Origin: CAWKKW01 sp963850345
GTDB taxonomy: Bacteria > Acidobacteriota > Terriglobia > Terriglobales > Acidobacteriaceae
DNA: 64,000 bases
Assembly: GCA_963850345.1 (NCBI GenBank)
Contig: CAWKKW010000005.1
Span: 806,001 to 870,000, forward strand
Reading direction: 5' to 3'
Both the position numbers and the translations under genes were made by a program. The notes under the pieces are model-generated. The model had not been told where the DNA came from and ran no database searches. It was given only the letters and a program-made list of their open reading frames with translations. Shown here piece after piece: positions 25,292 through 33,261 of the stretch. Each line of letters opens with the position of its first letter. Positions within the stretch are counted from its first letter, which is position 1.

Positions 25292-25333
25292 TGGCATGGC
25301 CATGGACATTCGGGAGATGGACGCTCGAGTCAT
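25256..25333 (-). CDS. Possible 25-residue leader peptide with clustered Met codons
   Basis: A short frame opens with ATG at 25333 and ends with TGA at 25256-25258. Met occurs at positions 1, 9, 11 and 13, so three of five codons (9-13) are ATG just before a GC-rich hairpin arm. The peptide has no other feature. No Shine-Dalgarno is visible before the ATG, which weakens the case. Its placement 105 bases before two Cys/Met-pathway genes suggests a sensing leader, but this is inference from pattern alone. Confidence 0.35.
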   Translation of the reverse strand: MTRASISRMSMAMPAPGGNRSASEL

Positions 25334-25414
25334 GATCTGAATTTCAAAGTAACACAGAACGGTCGCCGGCCATGGACAAATCAGGGCTGGAGAAACACGG
25401 GGCGGCGGGGCCAT

Positions 25415-26530
25415 TCAGGCGGGCTGGGAGCGATGGCGGCGCAGTGCGTCGAGGTGAATGAGCAGCGCGATGACGGCTCCGGCAGCGGTGCACCAGGCAC
25501 GGCGGTGCGCGATCTCAGGCCCGGGGATGGCGTTGAGCGAGAGCAGGAAGACGATGTAGGAGGTGATGCACACGCTGAAGAAGCCGTAGTTGACCGAGAG
25601 CGTGGCGAAGCAGCAGAAGGCGAAGAAGGTGGCCAGCGCGGCGATCGACCAGAGACTGAGGTGAAGGTGGGAGGCGATGAGGGTCGCGACGGTGGCTCCG
25701 GCGAGGGTGCCGCCGACCCGGGCGAGGGCGCGAGTGAGGGTTTCGAAGAAGGCCGGCTTTTGGACCAGCAGTGCGGTCATCGGCACCCAGTAGCCGGACT
25801 GGATACCAAGACGGCGGTAGAGTTCCGAGGCCAGGCTGACCGTGAGCAGGAGGCGCAGCGCGTATACGACAGCGGCCCGGCGACTGGGCGCGGGTAGGAC
25901 GCCGGGCAGTTGATGCCAGCGCTGCAGGAGGGTGCCGGGCTCAATCCGCAGAGATTCGTGAAGCGATTTGCGGATGGAGGCGATGTCCTTGCGGAGTTCA
26001 GGGAGGAGGCGGAGCCCGGCGGTAGTGATGAGGATCTGGATGGTGCCGCCGAGGACGATGAGGCCCGCGCGTTCGAACGCCGGTTTCGGAGAAGAAGGGA
26101 AAGCGGAGGCGACGAAGAGGGCTACGGAGGCTTGCTGGCCGACCCAGGCGAGGCCTGCGTTGCGGATCGTGAGCACGCCATAGATGGCGGCCGAGACTGC
26201 CGAGGCGAGGATCAGCGACGGACCGGTATGTCCAACGAGCGTGCCAGCGAGCGTGGCGGTGGCCATGGCGAAAACCGCCAGGATCATCGGTAACAATCGC
26301 GAGTCGGCGATGCGCTGGTTCGCTCCGAAGCCGATGGTGACCGCACCGCCTCCTGCGATGAGAGCCGCTCCCGGGTGACCCAGGGCCACGCCGCCGAGCA
26401 GGCAGAGAGCCACGGCGATCGTGCTGATGAGAGGGAGGGACAGCTGCAGCGCCGACCACTTGAAGGTGTAGAGGTCGGCGAGGAAGTGTGCCGGAGGCGG
26501 GGACGGCGAGGTGGCTGGGGTGGTGGACAC
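25415..26530 (-). CDS. FUSC-family inner-membrane protein
   Basis: A 371-residue polytopic protein with about ten predicted hydrophobic segments in two blocks separated by a short soluble stretch (about residues 180-215). The second block starts SGYWVPMTALLVQKP and has RALARVGGTLAGA, the pattern of FUSC/YccS/aromatic-acid-exporter-like proteins. That family is associated with efflux of aromatic acids or fusaric acid, but the substrate here is unknown. It lacks the large cytoplasmic domain of AaeB. Start is GTG at 26530 with GGAG five bases upstream. It precedes the trans-sulfuration operon by 264 bases and is probably separate from it. Confidence 0.8.
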   Translation of the reverse strand: MSTTPATSPSPPPAHFLADLYTFKWSALQLSLPLISTIAVALCLLGGVALGHPGAALIAGGGAVTIGFGANQRIADSRLLPMILAVFAMATATLAGTLVGHTGPSLILASAVSAAIYGVLTIRNAGLAWVGQQASVALFVASAFPSSPKPAFERAGLIVLGGTIQILITTAGLRLLPELRKDIASIRKSLHESLRIEPGTLLQRWHQLPGVLPAPSRRAAVVYALRLLLTVSLASELYRRLGIQSGYWVPMTALLVQKPAFFETLTRALARVGGTLAGATVATLIASHLHLSLWSIAALATFFAFCCFATLSVNYGFFSVCITSYIVFLLSLNAIPGPEIAHRRAWCTAAGAVIALLIHLDALRRHRSQPA

Positions 26531-26719
26531 TCTACTCCGGAGATAGACGCAGCGGCGAGAGAAGGTGCCGCCTGTCGGGTTTGAAACAGCGGTAGAGCAC
26601 GGGGAATGATTCTAATGTTTTGCTTTGGCCGTGGCCGGAGTTTCTGGTTGCAGGAGTTTGTTTGTTCGCGAAAATGTATTGGGTCGCCGCAGTCAGGAGT
26701 ACTGCTAAGCTGGGGAGCC

Positions 26720-27157
26720 ATGCAAACTCAGCCCCTTATCTGTGTGACGGATGTGGAAGCCAGCAGCCAATGGTATCAACGCCTGCTGGGCTGCCGGAGT
26801 GGTCACGGCGGCCGGCAATATGAGCAGTTGGTGAAGGACGGCCGGCTGATCCTGCAATTGCACAGTTTTGAAGTCGAGCATCATCACGGCCCCATCGGCA
26901 ATCGCGAGGACCGACCGTACGGCAACGGTGTGCTGCTTTGGTTTGAGGTGGAAGACTTCGACGCGGTGATGGAGCGCGCGGCCGAAATGAAGGCCGACGT
27001 GGTGCTGCCGCGTCATCGAAATCCCCCCGACGGCGATGGGGGGCCCAACCACTGGGAGTGTTGGATGCGCGACCCGGACGGCTACAGTGTCGTGGTTGCG
27101 AGCCCGTATGGAACTGCCGACGGTGCCTGGCGACCCGGTCCTGACTTGTTCACTTAG
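26720..27157 (+). CDS. VOC-superfamily (glyoxalase/bleomycin-resistance-like) protein
   Basis: A 145-residue vicinal-oxygen-chelate fold protein. MQTQPLICVTDVEASSQWYQ matches the first beta-alpha unit, LLWFEVEDFDAVMERA the second half, and HWECWMRDPDGYSVVVASP the closing strand with the usual DPDGY turn and a metal-ligand Glu. Candidate metal ligands in the first half are unclear, so enzyme versus binding-protein function is open. GGGGAG lies just before the ATG at 26720; the frame continues upstream without similarity. Divergent from the FUSC gene. Confidence 0.85.
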   Translation: MQTQPLICVTDVEASSQWYQRLLGCRSGHGGRQYEQLVKDGRLILQLHSFEVEHHHGPIGNREDRPYGNGVLLWFEVEDFDAVMERAAEMKADVVLPRHRNPPDGDGGPNHWECWMRDPDGYSVVVASPYGTADGAWRPGPDLFT

Positions 27158-27216
27158 GCCACTGGAGAACGGGTCGGAGAAGCGGTCGGACCGCGGTCAT
27201 TCGGAGCTGGATCTAT

Positions 27217-27765
27217 TCAGGGCTTGATCCTTTCAGGGCTTAATTCCGGGGCGGTGAGATAGTCGATGGCCTGCTGGACGGACTGCTCGAGCGGTTGGGA
27301 TGTATCTATGTCGAGCTTGGGATGGGTGATCGGTTCGAACGCGGCTTTTACCTGGCGATAGAGTTCGGCGGTGCGATTGAGGGCGGGGTGGGCGTGGCTG
27401 CTCTCGATGAGGCGATGTTCGGCGAGTTCGTCGGGGCAGACCAGGTGGAGGATCTTCCAGGAGCAGCCCTCGAGTTGGGCAGCGGCGATCGCCTGTTCAA
27501 CCTGCACGCGTTTGGAAAAGGTACGGCCGTCGAGGAGAAAGAACTCGGCGCGGTGGCGGATGGCGAGGTACGCGGCGGCCTGAAGAACGGCGGTGAAGCA
27601 GAGGTCATCCTGTTCGAGGCTGAAGTCGGTGAGGGGACCGGGAAAGAGCGCGGCACGCACCGCGTCTTTGCTGAGGATGACAGCGGGGAGGCGCCGGGCG
27701 ATGGCGGCGGCGAGGGTGCTCTTGCCCACTCCTGGAAGCCCGGTTAGAAGAACGTAAGTCGGCAT
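27217..27765 (-). CDS. P-loop kinase-like ATPase
   Basis: A 182-residue nucleoside-kinase-like protein. Walker A is GLPGVGKSTLAAA (about 9-21), SKDAVRAALF follows as in zeta-toxin/chloramphenicol-phosphotransferase-like kinases, and FFLLDGRTF is a likely Walker-B-type strand. Substrate unknown; a small-molecule or sugar/nucleoside phosphotransferase is plausible. It follows the flavoprotein gene by 27 bases on the same strand and probably shares its transcript. No antitoxin-like partner is present, so a toxin role is unlikely. Confidence 0.8.
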   Translation of the reverse strand: MPTYVLLTGLPGVGKSTLAAAIARRLPAVILSKDAVRAALFPGPLTDFSLEQDDLCFTAVLQAAAYLAIRHRAEFFLLDGRTFSKRVQVEQAIAAAQLEGCSWKILHLVCPDELAEHRLIESSHAHPALNRTAELYRQVKAAFEPITHPKLDIDTSQPLEQSVQQAIDYLTAPELSPERIKP

Positions 27766-27792
27766 CGAAGACTCATTCTGGGAATAACGGCC

Positions 27793-28920
27793 TTAGCCGG
27801 CGGCCTGCCTTTTGCTGAGCATACGCAAGATGCCGGTGCCGGAGTTGAGGCCGTGCGCGTAAGTCTTGAGGATGGCGCCGCGCAGGCCAGGCAACGTCAT
27901 GGCCTGGAAGCCGCGGTCGGGGTTGGCGTAAAAGGCGTGGGCGGCGCGGGTCGAGAAGGCCAGAGTGTCGCGAAGGTGCTTCAGTCCGGCGGCGTAGGAT
28001 TTTTCGACCGGGCGGCGGCCGCTGAGGTGATCGACGATGGCTCGGGCGGCAGCTTGACCGCTGACGACGGCACTGTAGATGCCCTCGGCGGTGAGCGGAT
28101 CGACCAGGCCGGCAGCGTCGCCGGCGAGCAGGACCCGTCCTCGGGCGCAGGGCTGGTCCCACCCGCGCACTCCCAAATATTGACCGATGATGTGAGTGGC
28201 GCGACCGGCCGCATCCGGTCCAAGCCGCGCGCGGATGTAGGCCAGCAGGGTCTCGCGGTTCAGGGTCTGTCCCTCTGACTGTGCGTAGAATCCCATGCCG
28301 ACATTCAGGTGATCGCCCTTGGGAAAGACCCAGCCATATCCATTGCGTGCGGCCCCGAAGTCGAAGGTGAGATCGACCCGATGTTCCGGAAGAGGCACCT
28401 GGGCTTCGAGGGCAAAGCCACCGGCCGTGGATGGTCCGAGGTCGGCGAACTTTCTGACCTGGCTGTGAACGCCGTCGGCGCCGACCAGGAACCTGGCATG
28501 AAATGTTTCGTCGGCGGTGAGCAGGGTGATCCCGTCTTCGGCAAGCTCAATGCCCTTCAGCGAGCGGATGCGGCGGAACTGCGCGCCGGCTGCGAGGGTT
28601 TTCCTGAGGCAGTAGGCATCGAACTCCTCGCGGACGGTCATGACACAGATGGGCGAGCGGGTCTTGACCAGGGTGGGTTGGGAGCCGTTGTTCTCAAGCA
28701 GGATCTGGTGAACGACCTGGCGGGTGACCGGTTCGATGGAATAGCGGAGGGCCTTGACGGTCTTCATGGTGAGACCGCCGGCGCAGGCTTTTGCTCGGGG
28801 GAAGTCGCTCTTATCGACCAGCAGGGTGCGAAGGCCGGCCGTGACCAGGTCGTAGGCCGCGGCACATCCGGCCGGGCCGGCACCTACGACGATCGCGTCC
28901 CATGATGGCTGCTGATTCAT
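27793..28920 (-). CDS. Geranylgeranyl-reductase-family FAD-dependent oxidoreductase
   Basis: A 375-residue flavoprotein of the group that reduces isoprenoid double bonds (in lipids or quinone side chains). It has the FAD loop VVGAGPAGCAAAYDL, the family-specific DKSDFPRAKACAGGLT, LVGADGVHSQVR and the second FAD motif LLAGDAAGLVDPLTAEGI. The substrate is not known; menaquinone or polyprenyl side-chain reduction would fit a bacterium of this type (inference). Followed closely by the P-loop kinase gene. Confidence 0.87.
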   Translation of the reverse strand: MNQQPSWDAIVVGAGPAGCAAAYDLVTAGLRTLLVDKSDFPRAKACAGGLTMKTVKALRYSIEPVTRQVVHQILLENNGSQPTLVKTRSPICVMTVREEFDAYCLRKTLAAGAQFRRIRSLKGIELAEDGITLLTADETFHARFLVGADGVHSQVRKFADLGPSTAGGFALEAQVPLPEHRVDLTFDFGAARNGYGWVFPKGDHLNVGMGFYAQSEGQTLNRETLLAYIRARLGPDAAGRATHIIGQYLGVRGWDQPCARGRVLLAGDAAGLVDPLTAEGIYSAVVSGQAAARAIVDHLSGRRPVEKSYAAGLKHLRDTLAFSTRAAHAFYANPDRGFQAMTLPGLRGAILKTYAHGLNSGTGILRMLSKRQAAG

Positions 28921-29060
28921 TCCCTGCCTGTGGCTGCTTTGCGCTTCCCTGCTCCAGCAGTATCGCAGGCGGAGTGGGGATAGCAGAAGTGCTGGGGGCG
29001 GGGGGAGGTAGGCGCGAGGTCAGTCGGCAGAGGAGACGACGGCGGATGGACCACGAGGCA

Positions 29061-29093
29061 AAAAGAAAGCGGCACCTGGTTGGGCGCCGCTTT
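29061..29093 (-). terminator. Rho-independent terminator after the phosphodiesterase gene
   Basis: On the minus strand AAAGCGGC (29093-29086) pairs with GCCGCTTT (29073-29066), followed by CTTTTTGCC. A smaller AGACGC/GCGTCT hairpin (29100-29116) lies between it and the stop codon at 29120. Confidence 0.85.
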
Positions 29094-29119
29094 GGAGGAA
29101 GACGCGTTCAGCGTCTGGT

Positions 29120-30685
29120 TTAAAACTTGGGCAGCAGCGGAGTCCCTTCCTGCTGCACGGCCTGGAGTGCGTTCGGGTTCAGGCCAAGAATCCTGAGGAT
29201 GGTGGGAGCGACCTGCTGGTTGGAGACGGCCGTCTTCACTGCAATGGACTTGAAGTTGGGGTTCGAGAACAAGAGCGCGACGTGCACATCGTCTTCGTTG
29301 ATGCCGCCGTGTTCTGCCAGCTTGGAGCCGCCGGTGAAGATGACGCCAGTGTTGGTCTTCACGTAGATGTCTGGAGCGTGGGAGTCCTTGGCCGGGTCCG
29401 CGAACTTGGTCTTCATGGAGTTGAGGGCGAAGATTTCCTGGATTCCCATGGCGGCCTGAGAGGCGGGTGTGCTGAGGTTCTGAACTACCGATTCGGTCAT
29501 CGACTGATCCTTGAGCCAGATCAGGGAGGCGTCGTCGGAGATGTCAAAGGCGTAGTTGGAGCCGACCAGCGTTTGCGGCACGCTGCCGGGGATCGCTTCG
29601 CGCTTGGCGGGATCGATGGGTGACTGACCGTGCTTGGCGCTGATCACGATCACCGTCTTCTCAAACACGCCGTGCTGCTTGAGATGGCTGACGAAGCGGG
29701 CGAGAGATTGATCGACGAAGATCAGTTCGCTGAGCAGGCCGGCGCTGGGGGTGCCGAGCGCGTCGGTGTAGCCATTGTTCTTCAGCTTCTGACCGACACT
29801 CACGGCCTGAAAGTTCATGCCGAAGATAGCTGGGACGGGCTCTTTGAAAGAACCAGTGTGGTTGAGGCCGTCGATCTCATTGACGATGGCTTGAACCTTG
29901 AGGGAGTCATAGCACTTGATGTTGTCGATGCTGTCGGTCCACGCGTTGTCGGGGGTCGCCTTAGCGGGATCGGGCAGCGGGTGGCAACCGGCGACGCTGG
30001 GCAAAGCCGTGGGAACGGAGTTGATCTCAGGCGAGTAGAAGTCGCTGATGCCATTGCCGCTCGGGCCTTTGACCCATTCGTAAGCGGGATGCTTGTCGGA
30101 CCATGCGGTGTAGAGGCCGGCATTGCGGGCGACGTTGAAGATGGTGTTCACGCGCAGGTAGTTGTGGGGATAGATGGGCTGGCAGGTCTTGGGGTCACGG
30201 GGCAGGAAGTTGGGGTTGATACCGCCGCCACCGTTGAGCTTGGTGTAGTCAAGGTCGATGGACTCGTCAAATTCGGTGATGGTGCCAGCGGGGCCGGGGC
30301 AAGGGCCGCCGGCGACGCCATAAGGCGTGGTCATGGCGGGGGGCGCGAGTGTGCGGTTATAGCTGACGTCGTACCAGAGGCCGGCGGCCGAGGGCGTTCC
30401 GCCGGTCACCAGCGCAGCGAGACCGGGAAAGGAGTCCGATGGGAGCGCGGAGGTGGCGTTGTCGTATTTCACGCCGTGGGCGGCGAGGTAGGCCAGGGTG
30501 GAGTCCGGGTGGCTCTCGATGTAGTTGTTGAGGTCGAGGGCGTGGAGGCCGTCAACGCTGATGAGCAGGACGTGTTCGGCAAGCGCGTGGGAGTCATCGC
30601 GGGATTCCTGAGCCATCGAGAGCAGAGGGGTGGCGGTGAGTGCGGCGGCCATGATGAGGGAAAGCAAGGGTTTACTGAGAGGCAT
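29120..30685 (-). CDS. Secreted alkaline-phosphatase-family protein (type I phosphodiesterase/nucleotide pyrophosphatase)
   Basis: An exported metallophosphoesterase of 521 residues. The signal peptide spans about residues 1-25 (ends SMAQES). Metal ligands and nucleophile are suggested by LLISVDGLHALDL (Asp), the ALPSDSFPGL segment (Ser in place of the common Thr nucleophile), SDKHPAYEW, VIVISAKHGQSP and the late LAEHGGINEDDVH. This order is that of the NPP/PhoPdiest group. The substrate (nucleotide, phospholipid head group or other diester) is not known. AGGAG stands about nine bases before the ATG. Single gene with its own terminator, divergent from feoAB. Confidence 0.88.
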   Translation of the reverse strand: MPLSKPLLSLIMAAALTATPLLSMAQESRDDSHALAEHVLLISVDGLHALDLNNYIESHPDSTLAYLAAHGVKYDNATSALPSDSFPGLAALVTGGTPSAAGLWYDVSYNRTLAPPAMTTPYGVAGGPCPGPAGTITEFDESIDLDYTKLNGGGGINPNFLPRDPKTCQPIYPHNYLRVNTIFNVARNAGLYTAWSDKHPAYEWVKGPSGNGISDFYSPEINSVPTALPSVAGCHPLPDPAKATPDNAWTDSIDNIKCYDSLKVQAIVNEIDGLNHTGSFKEPVPAIFGMNFQAVSVGQKLKNNGYTDALGTPSAGLLSELIFVDQSLARFVSHLKQHGVFEKTVIVISAKHGQSPIDPAKREAIPGSVPQTLVGSNYAFDISDDASLIWLKDQSMTESVVQNLSTPASQAAMGIQEIFALNSMKTKFADPAKDSHAPDIYVKTNTGVIFTGGSKLAEHGGINEDDVHVALLFSNPNFKSIAVKTAVSNQQVAPTILRILGLNPNALQAVQQEGTPLLPKF

Positions 30686-31004
30686 GGGGTTTTCTCCTGG
30701 AAGTGCCGGGGCCGTGAGGTGCGATCTTCAAGCGATCTGCGGGGAAGGGTGGAACCGCTCTCCGAGCCTAGTGGAAGACGTAGAGGGCCAGGTGAATGCG
30801 GGTTGAACGCCAGGTGAAAAGAAGGTGACTTGTGGGGCGTAATTTTTTTGTCAGGATGTTGTCTCGAGTGAGCTACGTCACTGGCAAGACAGGGTGAAAT
30901 GAATTACGATTGATTTGGTCGGAGTTCTAGCTGGCAGCGTCTAATCGACGTCGGGCAGCAGAAGACAGAGCTTTCCCCCGCTCTGGAAAGCCGGAGCACG
31001 CAAC
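30686..31004. other. Divergent intergenic region, phosphodiesterase gene to feoA
   Basis: These 319 bases separate divergent genes and must carry both promoters. Apart from a T-rich patch near 30842-30850 and AT-rich sequence at 30897-30918, I see no RNA gene or convincing repeat. No clear Fur box could be recognised in front of feoA. Confidence 0.6.
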
Positions 31005-31250
31005 GTGACGGTACTGAGCGAACTTGGCGTTGGACAGAGCGGCACGGTCGAGGAGCTGGATCTTCCAGAAGAGGTACAGCACCACCTGATGCATATGGGA
31101 TTTGTGCCGCATGCGAAGGTGATGGCGCTGCGACGGGCCCCGGCAGGCGACCCCACGGTGTATGCGATTGATGGATTGGAGATCGCGCTGAGGCGGGAGA
31201 CGGCGAGATCCATACATGTCCGCGGCGATGCGGACGAAGGAAAGCGATGA
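31005..31250 (+). CDS. feoA: Ferrous iron transport protein A
   Basis: FeoA is a small cytosolic SH3-like protein that assists FeoB. The 81-residue sequence shows the family pattern LGVGQSGTVEELDLPEEV, HHLMHMGFVPHAKV and YAIDGLEIALRRETARSI. Start is GTG at 31005 with GGAG upstream. Its stop overlaps the feoB start (ATGA), so the two are translationally coupled. Confidence 0.92.
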   Translation: MTVLSELGVGQSGTVEELDLPEEVQHHLMHMGFVPHAKVMALRRAPAGDPTVYAIDGLEIALRRETARSIHVRGDADEGKR

Positions 31251-33136
31251 GCTGCTGCACTCCAGCTTCAGTGTTACCCGGCGCCCCTGAACCCAAGGTG
31301 AGCGGGAAGATCGGCACGGTGGTGCTGATTGGACCGCCGAACTCGGGCAAATCCACGCTGTTTAATCGGCTGACCGGTTTGCGGCAAAAGGTCGCGAACT
31401 ATCCGGGCGTGACCGTGGAGCAGCGCATTGGGCGGCTGAGCGGCATTGGACGCAGCGATCTGACCGTAATCGATCTGCCGGGCATCTACAGCCTGGCCTC
31501 CTATTCAGAAGACGCGCGGGTGGCGGTGGATGTGCTGCATGGGCAGATGCCGGGAACGCCGGCGCCGGATGCGGTGCTGCTGGTGCTCGATTCGCTACAC
31601 CTGGGGCGGCAGTTGATGCTCGCCGGACCGGTGCTGGCGCTGGGTTTGCCGACGCTGATCCTGCTGAACATGACCGACGTGATGGAGACGCGGGGCGGCG
31701 AGGTAGACACGCTCAAGCTGGCGCAGGAACTGGGCGCACCGGTGGCCAAGATCAGCGCCACTCGCGGAACGGGCCTGGATGCGATTCGGAATTTTCTGGG
31801 GCAGCAGTCGGAGATGGCGCCTCCGCTGCAGTTGCCGGTGATGGGCAACGCGGCCTCGTATCGGCAGTGGGCGACCGGAGTCAGCACGCGGACCAATTAC
31901 AAGGCTCCGCTGTCGTCGGACTCCAGCCGGCGGCTGGACAAGATTTTGCTTCACAGAATCTGGGGACCGCTGTTGTTCCTGGTGGTGGTGGTCGCGCTCT
32001 TTCAGACCGTGTTTGCGCTTGGGCAGCCGCTGAACGAGGGCTTTCAGACGCTGCTGGACAACCTCGGCGGCAGGGTCGGCGCGCTGATACCGTTTGGATG
32101 GCTGCAATCGCTGCTGATTGATGGGGTGTGGAAGGGCGTTTCGGCGATCCTGGTGTTTTTGCCACAGATCCTGTTACTTTTCCTGTTTATCGGGGTGCTG
32201 GAAGATTCCGGGTACCTGGCGCGGGCGGCGCTCATTGCCGATCGGGTGATGCGCGCGATCGGGCTGAATGGCAAGGCGTTCATTCCGCTGCTCTCTGCCT
32301 ATGCCTGCGCGGTGCCGGCGATCATGGCGACGCGAACCATTGAAAACAAGCGGGACCGGTTGGCGACGATCCTGGTGACGCCGTTCATGACCTGCTCGGC
32401 GCGGCTTCCGATTTACATGCTGATGATCGCTGCGTTTGTGCCGGACCGGCCATTGCTGGGACGATTTTTCGGCTTGCGGGCCGCGGTAATGCTGGGGCTC
32501 TATGTATTGGGATTTGCCGCGGCTCTGCTGACTGCGTGGGGATTGAAATCTTCGATACTGAAGACAACGGCAACGCCATTTATTCTGGAGTTGCCGCAGT
32601 ATCGGGTGCCGACGTTGCGGTCGCTGGCGTTGCGGCTGCTGGATCGTTCCAAGGTATTTCTGCGGCAGGCGGGAACGGTGATTCTGGCGGTGACGCTGGT
32701 GCTCTGGTTCCTGAGCCATCTGCCGCTGCATGCGGGTTCGTTTCCGCAGTTGGCGGACAGCATTGTGGGGCGAATCGGGCAGTTTATCGAACCGCTGATT
32801 CAGCCGCTCGGTTTCAATTGGAAGATCGGGATCGGGTTGTTAACGTCAGTGCTGGCGCGCGAAGTGATTGTAGGAACGCTGGGCACGCTGTACGGAATGG
32901 ATCCTGCAACCCAGCAGCTTGGTTTGCAGGCGGCGCTGCGGCACGACATGCACATCGGCGGCGCGATCGCGTTGGTGGTTTATTTCGCGCTGGCGATGCA
33001 GTGCACCTCGACGCTCGCGGTGGTGCGCCGCGAAACGAATAGCTGGAAGTGGCCGGCGGTGCAGTTTCTGTACATGACGGCGTTTGCATATGTGGCGGCA
33101 CTGGCGACCAACCAGCTGCTCTCCCGCATCTTCTGA
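31247..33136 (+). CDS. feoB: Ferrous iron transporter B
   Basis: GTP-dependent Fe(II) uptake protein in the inner membrane. The N-terminal G domain has GPPNSGKSTLFN (G1, about 29-40), VANYPGVTVE (G2), DLPGIYSL (G3) and NMTD (G4); the C-terminal part has about eight hydrophobic segments, with the gate-like SAYACAVPAIMATRTI. At 629 residues it is shorter than the E. coli protein but normal for many bacteria, and there is no FeoC. An early Cys pair (MSCC) is unusual but not interpretable. Coupled to feoA. Confidence 0.95.
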   Translation: MSCCTPASVLPGAPEPKVSGKIGTVVLIGPPNSGKSTLFNRLTGLRQKVANYPGVTVEQRIGRLSGIGRSDLTVIDLPGIYSLASYSEDARVAVDVLHGQMPGTPAPDAVLLVLDSLHLGRQLMLAGPVLALGLPTLILLNMTDVMETRGGEVDTLKLAQELGAPVAKISATRGTGLDAIRNFLGQQSEMAPPLQLPVMGNAASYRQWATGVSTRTNYKAPLSSDSSRRLDKILLHRIWGPLLFLVVVVALFQTVFALGQPLNEGFQTLLDNLGGRVGALIPFGWLQSLLIDGVWKGVSAILVFLPQILLLFLFIGVLEDSGYLARAALIADRVMRAIGLNGKAFIPLLSAYACAVPAIMATRTIENKRDRLATILVTPFMTCSARLPIYMLMIAAFVPDRPLLGRFFGLRAAVMLGLYVLGFAAALLTAWGLKSSILKTTATPFILELPQYRVPTLRSLALRLLDRSKVFLRQAGTVILAVTLVLWFLSHLPLHAGSFPQLADSIVGRIGQFIEPLIQPLGFNWKIGIGLLTSVLAREVIVGTLGTLYGMDPATQQLGLQAALRHDMHIGGAIALVVYFALAMQCTSTLAVVRRETNSWKWPAVQFLYMTAFAYVAALATNQLLSRIF

Positions 33137-33160
33137 TCCAGCAAGACAAGAACAAGACCG

Positions 33161-33212
33161 AGTCGCTTGACGTGGCAGCGACTTCCCTGCCCCGAGCCGG
33201 CTTTCGTCGGGG
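33161..33212 (+). terminator. Two tandem hairpins after feoB
   Basis: AGTCGC/GCGACT (33161-33166 with 33178-33183) and CCCCGA/TCGGGG (33190-33195 with 33207-33212) lie between feoB and the next gene. There is no U-tract, so termination is only a suggestion. Confidence 0.35.
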
Positions 33213-33261
33213 CGCGAAGAAACGGACGAAGTGTCCGCTAAACTAATTCAAGAGATACACG

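Noticed and set aside
25151..25414. SAM or SAH riboswitch before the trans-sulfuration operon
   Set aside because: I looked for conserved SAM-I, SAM-II and SAH core sequences on the minus strand and saw none; the hairpins do not match those layouts.
27217..27765. Zeta-like toxin
   Set aside because: Walker A and lid residues are compatible with the fold, but no antitoxin gene is adjacent and the gene is coupled to a flavoprotein.
30686..31004. Fur box for feoAB
   Set aside because: AT-rich sequence near 30897-30918 is suggestive but does not give a convincing repeat of the GATAAT hexamer.
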